Assembly (NCBI GenBank): GCA_036346405.1
Contig: CM070559.1
Span: forward strand, 42,163,518 to 42,227,517
DNA from: Phyllostachys edulis
Taxonomy: Eukaryota; Streptophyta; Magnoliopsida; Poales; Poaceae
Length of the DNA: 64,000 nucleotides
Reading direction: 5' to 3'
Part shown: positions 1 through 11,292 of the stretch, one piece after another
Numbering within the stretch: the first letter of the stretch is position 1
Layout: every line of letters starts with the position of its first letter
Translations under genes and position numbers: made by a program
The notes under the pieces: model-generated
Told to the model about the DNA's origin: nothing
Databases searched by the model: none
What the model saw: the letters and a program-made list of their open reading frames with translations, nothing else

Positions 1-3000
1 TGACACCGCGTATTAACGCCTGATCAATGGTATTATAAAACGTACCGACATCTAGAACTTTGCGTTCCTCTGCTAGTCGCTGTTCATGCTGAAGATGCCG
101 AATGCAAGTGGCGAGGGAATGCATCATGATGTGTACTGCGATTCTGAGACTGTTAATTCACAGTGCAACGGGGTTCAGTTAATTCCTTCTGTTCCAAAAT
201 AAACTCGTGAGACAGAAAGAGGTCGTCTTTTGTTTCTCAAGACCTTACCACACATGCTGTTCATATGCATGCTTAACGTACCAGCTACAAATAGTAAGCA
301 TCCAACAATTGATTAACGAGGATGGGCAACGAATCTGGCCAACAGAAATCATCATCTAATCGATCATCTTTTACATCTCAGAAGAAACTCGAAAGCAATC
401 GTGCAGTGATCATCGATCTGCGTCGACATAGCAAGGTTTTGAAAAGAAAGGCTCAGCCAAAACCGAGAGAGGAAGTGAAACGAAGAGTGCAAGAAACGTC
501 TGCAAAGGACCAAGAGTCATGCCCTAACGCCGCAGCAGGAGAGAGACAGGCGAAGACAGGTTTGAACAAAACGCTAAGATCCAGTGCTGATGTGGTTGCG
601 TGCAGTGCAGGACAACGAAAAGGCTGCTCGGCGGCACAGTATTATACGGGGGCATATTGGAATCGAGCAAAAGGTAAGTACGCGGGAGGAATCCAACCAA
701 AAGCCACTGTTGCTCAAAGTTTTTTCATCTAGAGATGCATGTAGATGCATATGCGTCGACTGCCTCTATGCAAGGAGGCGGCCATGGTTACGTGTCAGAC
801 CTCAGACGAATACTCTCTGCATGCAAGCCATATCTTCTTCAAAGGCTACTTCCCCAGATACTACCCCCCTCCATTGTTCTCTTCTTCCGTTGACCAAGAA
901 AGACTGTTTTTCCCTCCCTGAGAATGTGATGCTAAATGTGCAGATACCATTCTTTTGAAGCATGTGAGTAATTAATTTCCAGCCACATGAAAACAGGGTA
1001 ATTCGGGGGAAATGTGGTGGTTTAACTGACACAAAACTCGAGGCAATATGATAATTCCATAGAAGCATAAACAGAAAAAGTCCTTGACGGATCTATGTGT
1101 CTTTATTTCGATTGATTTAAGTGCGAAAGCCATAAAGTGTGTATACTAGATAGACTTGGAAAGTTGAGACATCTTTCTTCTACTCGGACCCTGAATGACA
1201 AAAAAATAAACAAGATGATGTATAACTGACTTGATCCATGCTACTACCATGCAATTAATGCATGTACCCGCTGAAGGAAATGTCTTTTTACATGGTGTAG
1301 TAGTTGCTGTCCTGTTCCAAAAGCAAAGAAAAACTTGACGAGTTCTGAACATGGAAGGATCCATTTTATCCGTCAGTAAAGCTATGCACTTTTATTTCAG
1401 ATGAACTTCGTCCATTCTAACTGAACTTTTGGAGAATAGACTTTGTGTATGAATCTCAACAGATTGTACTATTCTGTTGTCAAAAAAATTAGATTACAGT
1501 TACGTCGTTCCAAATTATTAATGGCATTCACTTTGAAACTTCCAATTAGTTGTCATCTAATGAAGTTTTTGTCTGAATGCAATATGCATCTGTAGGGAAC
1601 AAAACATAGCAGGGGTTGTTAGTTTGTTACAGGATGTATAAGTAAGAGGGCTTCACTCTAGAACAATGTCAAAATGTACGCCGGTAAAAGTATCCTAGTA
1701 AAAAAACAGCTAAGAATGTGAAAGTGGACATTAATTGATAGCACGTTCCCATTTGACTGCAGAAATGCCGTTGCATCAGATCTTTCATGCCAAAGTCTGA
1801 CTTCTTGCTTAACAAAGTTAAGGAAGAAGGCGGCCTTTATTAGTACATACAAACAAAAGAACTGGAAGTCTGGAACTAGCTGCACCCTATATTCTTCCTG
1901 CCACTTAATGGACCAAGAGTGAATGTCTTTCAGAGATTCAGGGATCTATGAGCACCTAATAAATGACACTTCTGATAGATCATGCATGATATTGATACCC
2001 CTGCCTGCTGCCTGCCTCCTATGCTGCTGCTGCTGCACCCTGCATTTTGCCACACTGGCAATATATATACTACCGGTGAATGCCAGGCACAATCAAGGAC
2101 TTGCAGGGGGGAGAATTACTACGAGCCAGGAGAGAAGGTTTGAAGTTTCAAACCTTTCTGAGAAGGCATCGATCTCAGCCTCAGCATCGTCACTATTGTT
2201 GCAGAGCTAGGTGGAAAATGTGGGCAAAGCAGCATCCGGCGAGAGCTGTTGTTGCAGTAGTGATATTTTCTTTTGTAGATAGAGTACAGCATCCATAAAA
2301 AAAAAACAGTGTTTTTAAATAGCAAAAATAGTGTGTTAAAAAAATTTATGAGCACGTAGGTCAGGTCTATTTTGTTAACGAAAAAGAATAAAAATCCAAT
2401 TTCAAAATCCTCGCCACGGGAAGAGCAACACCAACTTGGGCTAGATGAATGGGATGGGTTGAAAATGAGTGAGAAATGGGTTTAATCCATATTGAGGAAA
2501 TTAGGTTGGGTTGAAGTTATATATAAGTTAGGTTGGATTGTGTTTTGGAGGTGGAGCAGTGGGTTGGTATAAGTTGAGTTGATTTGCTGCATTGAAGACC
2601 AGGCTTAGCATCGTGGCGTCCATGGGGGTACAAAAGCTGTTGCCCATCACATGGTTCTCACATCTCACTGGAAACCCAGTGTGCTGTGTCTGTGCGATGC
2701 ATCAGCGCATGTACTGATGTGTACACCACACTACAGAGGAAGGGCTGGCTTTCTCTCCTTTTTTTACCATCCATCTCTTCTTTTCACTCTGCTCCATCAA
2801 AAGGATTGCTTTTCGGTTTTTCCTTTACCCCACCCTAAATAAAGCCTGGAATTGAAAACGTACCACGTAGGTGGTGATAATGGCTCAATCTCATCATCAG
2901 ATCATTAGCTCCTTGTCATCGCCTCCACGGTAGCGCGGCACATCAGGGCCAGCGCCCGTGCGGCGAGACGAGGGAAAGTCACACACGCTTGCTACCGCGG

Positions 3001-3662
3001 CACGTCCCCGTCCCGACCGCGTGCGTGCGGTGCTGCCGCACGTACGTCGACGCGTTCTTGTGATTGTGCTGCCGGCTGTCGCTCGCGGCTCGCTTCGCCG
3101 CTTCCCACTTGCCTTTGCTCGTTGCCGTTCACGCCCCCGTTGCCTAGTCCATCGTCCCGCATGCCACGACCTCACCTCGGCGTTGCCGTTGTCGTAGGCA
3201 GCCGGCCCCCGCGCTACTCGGCCATGCATACCCCGGAGCATCACCGTGCCCGACGACGTCCTCACGGGACACGGCAGATGCTGATAAAAAAAAAGGGCTG
3301 GTTTTATGCATGGACGGTATTTCCTTTTCTTTCGTCGGCATCTTCTGCACTGAGCCCATTAATTGTTGAAATCTAAGCGTGTGGCCTTAGGACTCCATAT
3401 GTTACGGCGGCCCAACTAGTAGGGAGAACGATAGAACAGAAGTCCATAGGACCAAATACACAAGTCTAGTTCACACTTCACAGGACGTCAAAAATGACAA
3501 CAAATTTAAATTTTATAATTATCAAAGTCAAGGATCGAACTAGCATAAATTTTATTTTAAAAAACAAGATCCCCCTTTTTTTTCAAGAATCGATGGAAAA
3601 GATTCAAAAGATACAGTAAAAACGCATGTCCGCGTTACGTAGAGTTCAGTCTCTGTTCTACA
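1..3662. other. Intergenic region, no confident gene
   Basis: Mostly AT-rich single-copy-looking sequence. It holds one low-confidence ORF near the start (listed separately), a degenerate run of TTGGGTTGA-like words at about 2450-2590, and a CpG-rich block at about 2890-3290. In that block all frames stay open on both strands, as GC-rich DNA does by chance. I recognise no protein family in either strand here. Confidence 0.5.
322..732 (+). CDS. Unrecognised basic, Ser/Lys-rich ORF (possible first exon)
   Basis: This is a 136-codon ORF whose ATG sits in a good plant context (A at -3, G at +4). The product is hydrophilic and rich in Lys, Arg, Ser and Gln, with no signal peptide, membrane segment or domain that I recognise. 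A consensus splice donor, AAG followed by GTAAGT, lies at 671-679. The real coding exon could therefore be 322-673, with the rest intronic. A pyrimidine-rich acceptor-like TCATCTAG ends at 732, but a 59-nt intron would be very short for a plant. Neighbouring sequence gives no support for further exons. It may simply be an open stretch in non-coding DNA; transcript data would decide. Confidence 0.2.
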   Translation: MGNESGQQKSSSNRSSFTSQKKLESNRAVIIDLRRHSKVLKRKAQPKPREEVKRRVQETSAKDQESCPNAAAGERQAKTGLNKTLRSSADVVACSAGQRKGCSAAQYYTGAYWNRAKGKYAGGIQPKATVAQSFFI

Positions 3663-4245
3663 TTAGAGCATGTACAATAGGCTTATGTCAACCGTCTATA
3701 GTCACTGCCACGTAGGATTTTTGCTGACGTAGATGAAAAAGAATGAAGAGAGAGAAAGATGATGTCTACAATCTTGTAGCCGACTATAGCATCAGAAACA
3801 AGAAAAGTATTAAAAGATTGTGTGTTCTATAAAGACAACTAAAAAGACAGCAGCTGTCTATACCATTGTACAAGCTATCTTTAGTGTTGTCTTTAGATGA
3901 CATGGAGAATTGTTATAGACAGCAGTTGTCTATACCATTGTGTATGTCCTTAGGTGTGTGTTAAAGACGCATCTACGTGTGTAGGCGTGCGTGTGGTATG
4001 AGTGCGTCCGACGTATACTCTGAAAAAAAAAAGACGTCAAAATGACTACAAAAATCCCTTGTGCAGTTGAGTGATTCAAGATTTCAGAAAAACAAGATTC
4101 AAGATTTAAAATTTCCAAACTCCCCCCGTCCCCTCTCTCTCTTTCGAGGACGAGAGAGATGGTGTGAATTTGTAGAATTTCTTTACCAGACCAATTGTTT
4201 TTTTCAAGAATCGATGGAAAAGATTCCGAAGATACAGTAAAAGCC
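3577..4245. repeat. Pair of ~45-bp direct repeats flanking the MITE region
   Basis: A block containing TCAAGAATCGATGGAAAAGA and then AAGATACAGTAAAA occurs at about 3577-3620 and again at about 4198-4245 in the same orientation, with only a few differences. GACGTCAAAAATGAC-like words also recur just inside both copies. The MITE at 3666-3949 lies between them. The flanking DNA was probably duplicated before the MITE inserted, or belongs to a decayed repeat. Confidence 0.6.
3666..3949. mobile_element. Tourist-like MITE with TTA target duplication
   Basis: This 284-bp non-coding element is bounded by TTA on both sides (3663-3665 and 3950-3952), the target preference of the PIF/Harbinger group. 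Its ends are imperfect inverted repeats: GAGCATGTACAATAGG on the left and, read in reverse complement, GGACATACACAATGG on the right. Inside, a segment starting AGACAGCAG and reading through CTATACCATTGT occurs twice in direct orientation (from 3845 and from 3917). It has no coding capacity, so it would depend on a transposase encoded elsewhere. Superfamily assignment rests on the TSD and length. Confidence 0.65.
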
Positions 4246-4533
4246 AACACGTCACAACACAAAATCTCCTTTTGGCATCACGCGGAAGTAGGAATGGACA
4301 CCTTGCGGAACAGGTAATCGTAAGAATCTAGGGGTGACGTGCTCCTAGTCCTAGCTAGCACGACTCTCCATCAGTGCGGCTATGTGACAGCACTTGGGAT
4401 TTGACACATCCGGTTAGGTTCATGTGGTGCATGCATACCCGAGCCCCCGGATCGTGTACATGTCACAGGGCCAGCTGGCCAGTCTTAGATTTACCAGTGT
4501 TCGTCTCCTTAACCTGCTTCCTCTTTAGCGCCT

Positions 4534-4735
4534 GCAGACGGGTGGAGTAGCAGAGAGAGCTTGCGTCAAAGGCCCAAGCCCAATTTCCGGGCACTGCGGA
4601 ATTGGGAGGCGCCAGCGAACCCCTCCGCGCGCTTAATTTGCCCCCGAAACGCCCTCCGAACTCCATGCCTACAGCCACGCAAACGGGTGGAGTAGAAGAG
4701 AGCGCTTGTGTGAAAGGCTCATGCCCAGTTAATAC
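4534..4735. repeat. Diverged 145-bp tandem duplication
   Basis: The sequence around ACGGGTGGAGTAG, followed by AGAGAG and CTTG, appears at 4534 and again at 4679, a spacing of 145 bp. The copies differ at several positions. No coding potential is evident, and the duplication ends about 140 bp before the gypsy LTR at 4875. Confidence 0.55.
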
Positions 4736-5564
4736 ATATGGAACGAGTGTCTTGGCGAGAGTTCTTTTAGTGCCACTGACTTGTGAGGTGGCTACTGGAA
4801 CTAGACAGCTCTGCCCTCAAAGGGACACTCGTGGAACTAATTCGACTAAGTCGAAGGACCCCATGAACGCGTAGTGTAACAGTCCATTTTTTGGACTATG
4901 ATTAGTCTCTTGCTTTTGCCGGTTGGTTTCAAAAACTATTTCAAACTTATTTATGTATTTACGAAATTCTCTAGCTTCTATCGCATTGCAAATGTCGGTT
5001 TCAAATTTTTTTTTCAGAATTCAATTTTCGAGTTCCATTCTCTTTTCGAAATTTCCCCTTCTTTTCTTAGGCTTAGCCCATATCTTCCTTGGGCCGCCTA
5101 GCCCATTCCCCTTCTCCTTTTTGGCCCATCTAGCCAGCTCCCCTCCTGCCTTCCCTTGGCTAGCCTCGCCACGCAGAGTGTGCCCTGGCTGCGCCCACGC
5201 CGCCCATGTCAGCACCACGCCCAGCGCGCTCTGCCGCTCTCGCTTTGCCAAGACGAGCCTTCACTGCCCCTGCCTCCAAAGTCGCCACCATGACGTCCGC
5301 CTCGCTCAGTCGCATCGCCACGCCGCCTGCCTGCCTGCCTCTGTCAAGCAAGCACTGCTCCTCTCTCGCCGCCTCTGTCACACAGACCACGATGCGCGTC
5401 GCCATGCACATCCGCGCTCGGAGTTCCATCACCCACTTGCCCTTGATCACCGCCGCCCAGCTCCCGCCTAGTCCCGTCCCTCTGCGCCAGAGCCCGCCCA
5501 CACCATGACCGCCTCGAGACCAGGCGCCCTCAACCGAGCTCCAACGGCTCTCCTCTCCCTAAGG

Positions 5565-5573
5565 CTATAAGAG
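5565..5573 (+). promoter_or_regulatory. Probable LTR TATA box
   Basis: CTATAAGAG lies in the GC-rich promoter part of the gypsy LTR and is followed by a C/T-rich leader. The homologous position carries CTATAAAAG in the two related LTRs at 38544 and 62995, which supports a core promoter function. Confidence 0.5.
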
Positions 5574-5926
5574 CCCCCAAGCTCCCTCTTGCCTCCTCCA
5601 CTCCCCTCCCCCTCCTTTGGTAAGTTTCACCCGAGAAGAACCGAGGAGCCGAGCTCCTCTATTTCAATCGTGCTGCTCCGCCGCCGACCAGCCGCCCTGG
5701 CGAACTCCCTGCCGCGCCACCACCATCACTCCGTGCCCCTGGCGACCAGGAAGCTATCCCCCAAGGGGATTTGGTTTTGATCCACCGGTGTGCCCGCATT
5801 TTGCTTTCTTCTCCGCGTCCAGCCGCCAGCTTCACCTCCCCCCGTTCTCCGGCCACAGTGCACCACCGACGCTCATTCTTGTCCCGGTGAGTTCTCCTCC
5901 CCATGCTCTTCCTTATGCTCTCTTTC

Positions 5927-7457
5927 TGAAGAATCTAGGCCCTATTTGGAGTGTTTTGGTAATTATAAACAACCATGTATTTTGTACTAACTCGTTTTAT
6001 CAAGAAGTTACTATGGTTATTCTTTGACTAAGACGGAAGAGCGCTAAAGGATCTCATCTCACTTAAAGTAAAGGTATCTAGTTGATAGGACATTTTCTTA
6101 GTTCTACATGCTCAATCTTACTTGGTTTAAATCTCGGTTTCATTTGGATTAGTCTGGTCATAATTTATATGGGTTTTATTTTTCATGACCGGGCTGGCCG
6201 CAATTGATAGGCCGGACGAACTGGAAACCGGGATCAACTTTGCCGTCAGCTTTTTCCAGAGAGCTCCTTTTCTACATTTTCAATGGCCAGACTGACCGGA
6301 CCTCCGGGTCGAGAGTCCCAGTCAGGTTTTTCCAAAGAAAGGAGTTTTGTGTATTTTGTTGAGGCCGGACTAACCACCAGTATAGGTCCGGACTGACCGG
6401 ACCTCCGGGTCAAGTGACCTGGTTAGCTTTTTCTAGAGATGTGCATTTTTGTGTCTTGCTACTATTTCTGAAGCCGGACTGACCATAGGTGTTAACCCAG
6501 ACTGACCAGGCCCTGGTCTATCAAAGTGGTCAATCTTTTCCAGTAGCATGTTCTTTTCTCTGGTTTGGATTTCTTGAGTCCGGCCTGACCGGACCCCTAG
6601 TGGCAGTCTGATCGAATATATCGTAACAGATAGTTTCTGAGCATTTAATGCAGAGCAGTCGACCGTTATATTCTTAGTCCGGACTGACCGGCCACCTACC
6701 GGCGGTCTGACCGGACTTGCTGATTTTTCAGGGTTTCGTGCTCTAACGGCTAGTACAGTGGATGGAAGCTATAAATACATCACCCACTACAGCAAGAGAG
6801 CTTTTAATAAGAACCTCATTGAATACTCTTGAGCCCTTTGCTAGTTCATCCACTTTTTGAGAGCATTAAAATCATCTTGCGAAGGTTGTTGAGGTTTTTC
6901 CGAGTGCTTTAAGTAGAGTTTAATCTTTGTGGCACTTGAGCATCTTCAAGCGAAGAATCATTGGTTCATTACTCTTGGAGATTGTCGTCTCCTAGACGGT
7001 TCAGATTTATGTTGGTGATCTTCTCAAAGAAGCATGTGAAAAGACCTGGGCAATTGTGAAGGTTGGATCTCACCTATCCGGAGTGGAAAAGAGCTACCAT
7101 TAGTGATCGAGAAAAGTGCTTGTATGAAGTCGGCTTGAGTTGATCAAGCTTCCTCAACGTGGATTAGTAGAGACCGGCAAGTCTCCGAGATCACGGGAAA
7201 ACATCATTTGTCTCCGTAGTGTAGTTTATTCTCTCACTCCTTACTTTGTGCATTTATTCCTATAAGCTATTTGTTCATCTTGTTTAGATTGTTTAGCTTG
7301 TCTTGATAGTGTAATGCACTTAGAAAGCTTTAGACCTTTAGGCCTCATTTGTGAAATTGTATCTCACAGCTTTATTTTGGCAAAAATTGCTTTTAGTCAA
7401 AAGAATTTAAAAATCGCTTATTCACCCCCCCTCTAGTCGGTTATCCTTGATCCTACA
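5927..7457 (+). mobile_element. Solo SIRE/Maximus-like Copia LTR (copy A), TSD CTTTC
   Basis: The LTR runs from TGAAGAATCTAGGCCCTA to ...CCTTGATCCTACA (1531 bp) and is flanked by perfect 5-bp copies of CTTTC (5922-5926 and 7458-7462). The start with ATCTAGGCCCCTA and TTTTGGTAATTA, and the CACCCCCCCTCTAGTCGG tail, are typical of SIRE/Maximus LTRs in grasses. The reversed copy at 20920-22765 has the same two ends. Between 6180 and 6720 it carries repeated words around CCGGACTGACCGG. It lies inside the gypsy LTR. A solo LTR with intact TSD implies loss of the internal region by LTR-LTR recombination. Confidence 0.85.
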
Positions 7458-8778
7458 CTTTCCCCGGCTCGATGTGCCACTGAAGCCCCTAGTCCGCCGT
7501 AACCGTGGCGCCGCCGCTCCGGTGCCTCGCCGGTCTTGCCGCAGCCACCATTGCAACCTTCTCGCCTACCCGGTTCTATTTTTTGCATCGCCGGCTGCCG
7601 TCGTGCCCTCCTCTGCCGGTGACAACCAAAGCCACTAGCACTTCTCCTTTGCTATCCGAAGGTGTTGTCCGAAGGTGTGGTCCGAAGGTTGGACACGCAT
7701 TGTGCTGCGTTAATGCACAGAATCATTGTCGGGAGTTAAGGCCAAGCACTGATTAGCGCTAATCAATTACTGTTTTAACTGTCATTGGTTTCTCTGACTG
7801 GTGGGACCGAGGACACAGTAGTGGCAGTAATTGATTTTTGGTTCCTCCCCTCTTTGGCTTACACGTGGGCCCGACACTGTTGACGCAGTTTGGACCGCCC
7901 AATTTCTGTGTGCACGCCACTGAAGTGCGGGCCCAGCCAGTCAGCATCTTTCTCTCTCCAGTCTCTGTCCTTTTCCTTTTTAAGTTAATTCAAAAGCAAG
8001 TCTTTAAAAAGTCTGTTCTCCCTCATTTTAACTCCAAATTTAGTGAAATTTGTTTCTAAAAATTTATAAATTCAAGACCTTGCTAATGGCACTGGTCTTA
8101 TTTAATTTGAAGTTTAATTATTTTTTCTTGTATATTTATTTGTTCTCTTTTGCTTGTTGTTCCTCTTTCCGGTACGTTTGTCCGAGTAGAATACGGAGAC
8201 GCGGGAGATCTCTAGTTTGATCAAGCACAGGACTACCAAGACTCTCTTACCTTCAATCTAGGCGAGTCGATACTTTGATCATTTTGAATCTACATTTTAT
8301 GCAAATTATATTCCTTTAAATTACCAAAATTGCATGCTTTAATTCTTTAAGCAAATGTATATTAAATCTTAGGGTACTTAAATGGCCATTTGATGATTAA
8401 TTAATTATTGTAGCATCCTTTGGCAATTGAATCTATTATTCCATGTCACCCTAGTAACTATATGGTAATTACTAGTTATAGGTTGTACTTAAGCGACATG
8501 TTATTCTTGCTTAAGTATCGGGGCATTAAATGTCTTACTCATCATCTCTTAAACAATAAAATGGTTTTGAGCAGTCATTGGAGATACATGACTGAAGAAT
8601 TGAGATAATTTGGTTTTACTCCTCAAAACCCTATTAAACTGCTATTACTACATCTGGGCGGATGGTATGATGGTGGGTGCCGTCGGAACACAAGAGTGGT
8701 TGGTATGTGTTATGAACCGCCCGGATGGATTAAGGACTTAATCTTGTCATGACCTCTCGTGTAAAATAAGTACAACCA

Positions 8779-11292
8779 TGTGGATATCATGGGGATATGC
8801 CCACGATCTTAGGATGATGAGACAATTGGCAATGGCGTTGAGGGTTTACGAAATCACCCGTTTTCGACGAGGTTTAGCTGCTGTTAGGCCTCTGGCGGTC
8901 TGACCGGCCATGGGAGCGGTCAAACCGGCCATGCCTCGGGCCATTTTTCTGGAATGTGCACTGGCGGTCCGACCGGCCAGAGTGGCGGTCTGACCGGCTA
9001 CTGCTGAGCGATCGGACCGGCCCTTTTAGGATCTTTGGATTTTTGAGCTGGGCCAAAAATAGAGGGTGTAGGCAAGAGAGGAGGTTCTACTGCTCTTGGT
9101 CTCATAATTTTTTGAGCCTCCAGGCAAAAGTTTTATTCGTTTGAAAATTCCAGAGAGTTTCGGTTTTTCAGGATGAAAATTTTGGCTAAGTCCCAGCTGG
9201 GCGGTCAGACCGACCAACAGGTGGCGGTCAGACCGGCCAAGGGGCGGTCAGACCGGCCAAAGTGGCGGTCTGACCGGTTTTTGGCTTGTTCATCGGCCAA
9301 CTCGGTGGCGATGATTATTTTGTTAGGTCAAGTTCATGGGTTTCATTGCATATATGTTGCATGATGCATGTTTTGGCTAACATAGATCAAGTTATGAAGA
9401 ACTTGTACTCAGAAATGGTTGCTTGGTTTATTGTTGTGCAGGTGGCTTGGAGTCAACTATGGTCAACGACGAGGAGGGCCGGGACTTTGTTAGGAGAAAC
9501 AAGGTCCAGAACGGTCGTGGATGTCAAGTGAGATGGTTGGACTCAAGCAAGGCGCAAGATGGATAAGAACCATGGAAGGCAAAGTTTGAGCAAAGGCCTG
9601 TGTGAAGGTATGTGCTCATGCCTCATTAATTATGTAGATTGATGATTGTGCGTATCGTGCGGTGCTACGTAACGGTTTGCTTGTTTGTGATGGTTGTAGG
9701 ACACCGGAGCTAGTTCATGGTAAGGCGGACTAGATCGGGACTAGGTTAGGAGAACCGAGGTCCAGAACGATCAAGGTGGTGCTGGAAGATGACTGAGGCT
9801 AGCGGGGTGCTTACAAGCCGAGAAGACAAGGAACTGGAGCGAAAGCTACCGGTGATGAACATGACGGGAAGCAGCAAGGTGGACCGGGACTAGACTCAGG
9901 GAGGAGTTGAGGTCTGGACTAGGCTCAGGGAGGAGCTGAAGGCCTGAATGGTCAAGGAAGCCGGATGCAGTTATGGTGAAACATGTGATGCGTCAAGTGA
10001 CTTGGTCCCAGTTGCAAGCGAGGACGGTTCGATGGCATCCGGACGCGTGAGAAGCTTGGCGGGAAGTCATTGGGGTCACATGGATGATGACGGAGCTTGT
10101 GAGATGCTTCGAGGCGAAGGAATTGTCAAAGGTCGGTAGAGGGGCATTTTGGTAAATTGCTCTATACCAGGAAAATGGTGGTGTGCGAAACCACCTTCTT
10201 GGTCTTGGCTAAACCACGGCGCGGGGCGTTTGGAGAAGTGGTTTAGGTCAAGCGAAGACGAAGACGACGCTTTAAAATGTATGCGTGTGTTAACCCGTTT
10301 GTGAGTGGGCTTAACAGGTGCCCTAATGGAATATTCTCTAGATGCTAGCCTCCACTATATAAAGGAGGAGGGGCTGTCCAGCGGCCTTGAACCCCTTGCA
10401 TTTGTTGCCCTATTTTGTGTTTTAGGGTTTTGAGGAGAATAGAGGAGAGCTAGGGTTTCTAGGGTTTGGATTGAGTGTGTGCTCACGTGGTGAGCTTTGT
10501 CCTCCTAGATGGAGTGGCTGTAAACCAACAATCATCCATCTCAAATCAATCCAATCAGATTTCACAAGCTAAGTCCTTTTGTGTTCTTCCTTTCTATTTG
10601 ATGATTTTGGGACTTTTCTTGATCTGCGAGTTTTCCTTTGGTTTCTTACCTTGATCTAGCTTGCTGTGACATGTGGGAACACATCTAGGATCATCTTGAT
10701 CATCAATCACCCACGAGCAAGTCTCTAGATCAAATTTTGATTTTGACTCGGTTTTGGAGCACACTTTGTTCAATCTGTAAAAGATAGTAACTTTGGCATG
10801 GATCTATGCGATCCTTGATTGGAATAGGTTCCTAATATCTTAGAGAAGGTGTGTCTCAAGTTTTGTGGAGTTTGGCCTCATAGATCAAAAGTTAGACCGA
10901 TTTGAGTTTTGATTTTTGGGTCGTTTCTTCTGCTCGAAGAAATCACAGACCATTCTCAAGACGCCGGCCCGACCGGCCACCAGATTTAGTTTGACTGTTT
11001 TTTCGTTCTTGACCAAATGGTCGATCCGCCTGTGGTAGCGGTCGATCGCTCAAGGCTCCGGTCAAACCACCGTATACAAATCGGTCAGACCGCTCAGCTT
11101 CTGTGAATTGAGCTTTTGATCTTATGCTTTGGGGTTTCGGATTGGATTCAATGCAAGCCTTCCGTTGTGCTTGAATATTGATCTTCATAGCATCCATAGC
11201 TACTGGAGTGAAATTCGTGTTGAATCCGATTAAAGTGAAAAAGTGATCGTGCTCCTATTCACCCCCCCTCTAGTCGCCGTTTCGGTCCAACA
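8779..11292 (+). mobile_element. Solo SIRE/Maximus-like LTR (copy B), TSD AACCA
   Basis: This LTR of 2514 bp runs from TGTGGATATCATGG to ...CGGTCCAACA and is bounded by perfect AACCA repeats (8774-8778 and 11293-11297). Rejoining the flanks restores an uninterrupted gypsy LTR sequence. A TATA box (TATATAAAG) is at about 10356, followed by a leader with GTGGCTGTAAACCAACAAT. Motifs of the form GCGGTCTGACCGGCC are repeated about a dozen times, mainly at 8890-9010, 9197-9280 and 10965-11100. The tail CACCCCCCCTCTAGTCG matches copy A. It is clearly homologous to the copy at 15826. Confidence 0.85.

Noticed and set aside
2897..3376. Several overlapping ORFs on both strands
   Set aside because: CpG-rich block open in all directions with low-complexity Arg/Pro/Ala products.
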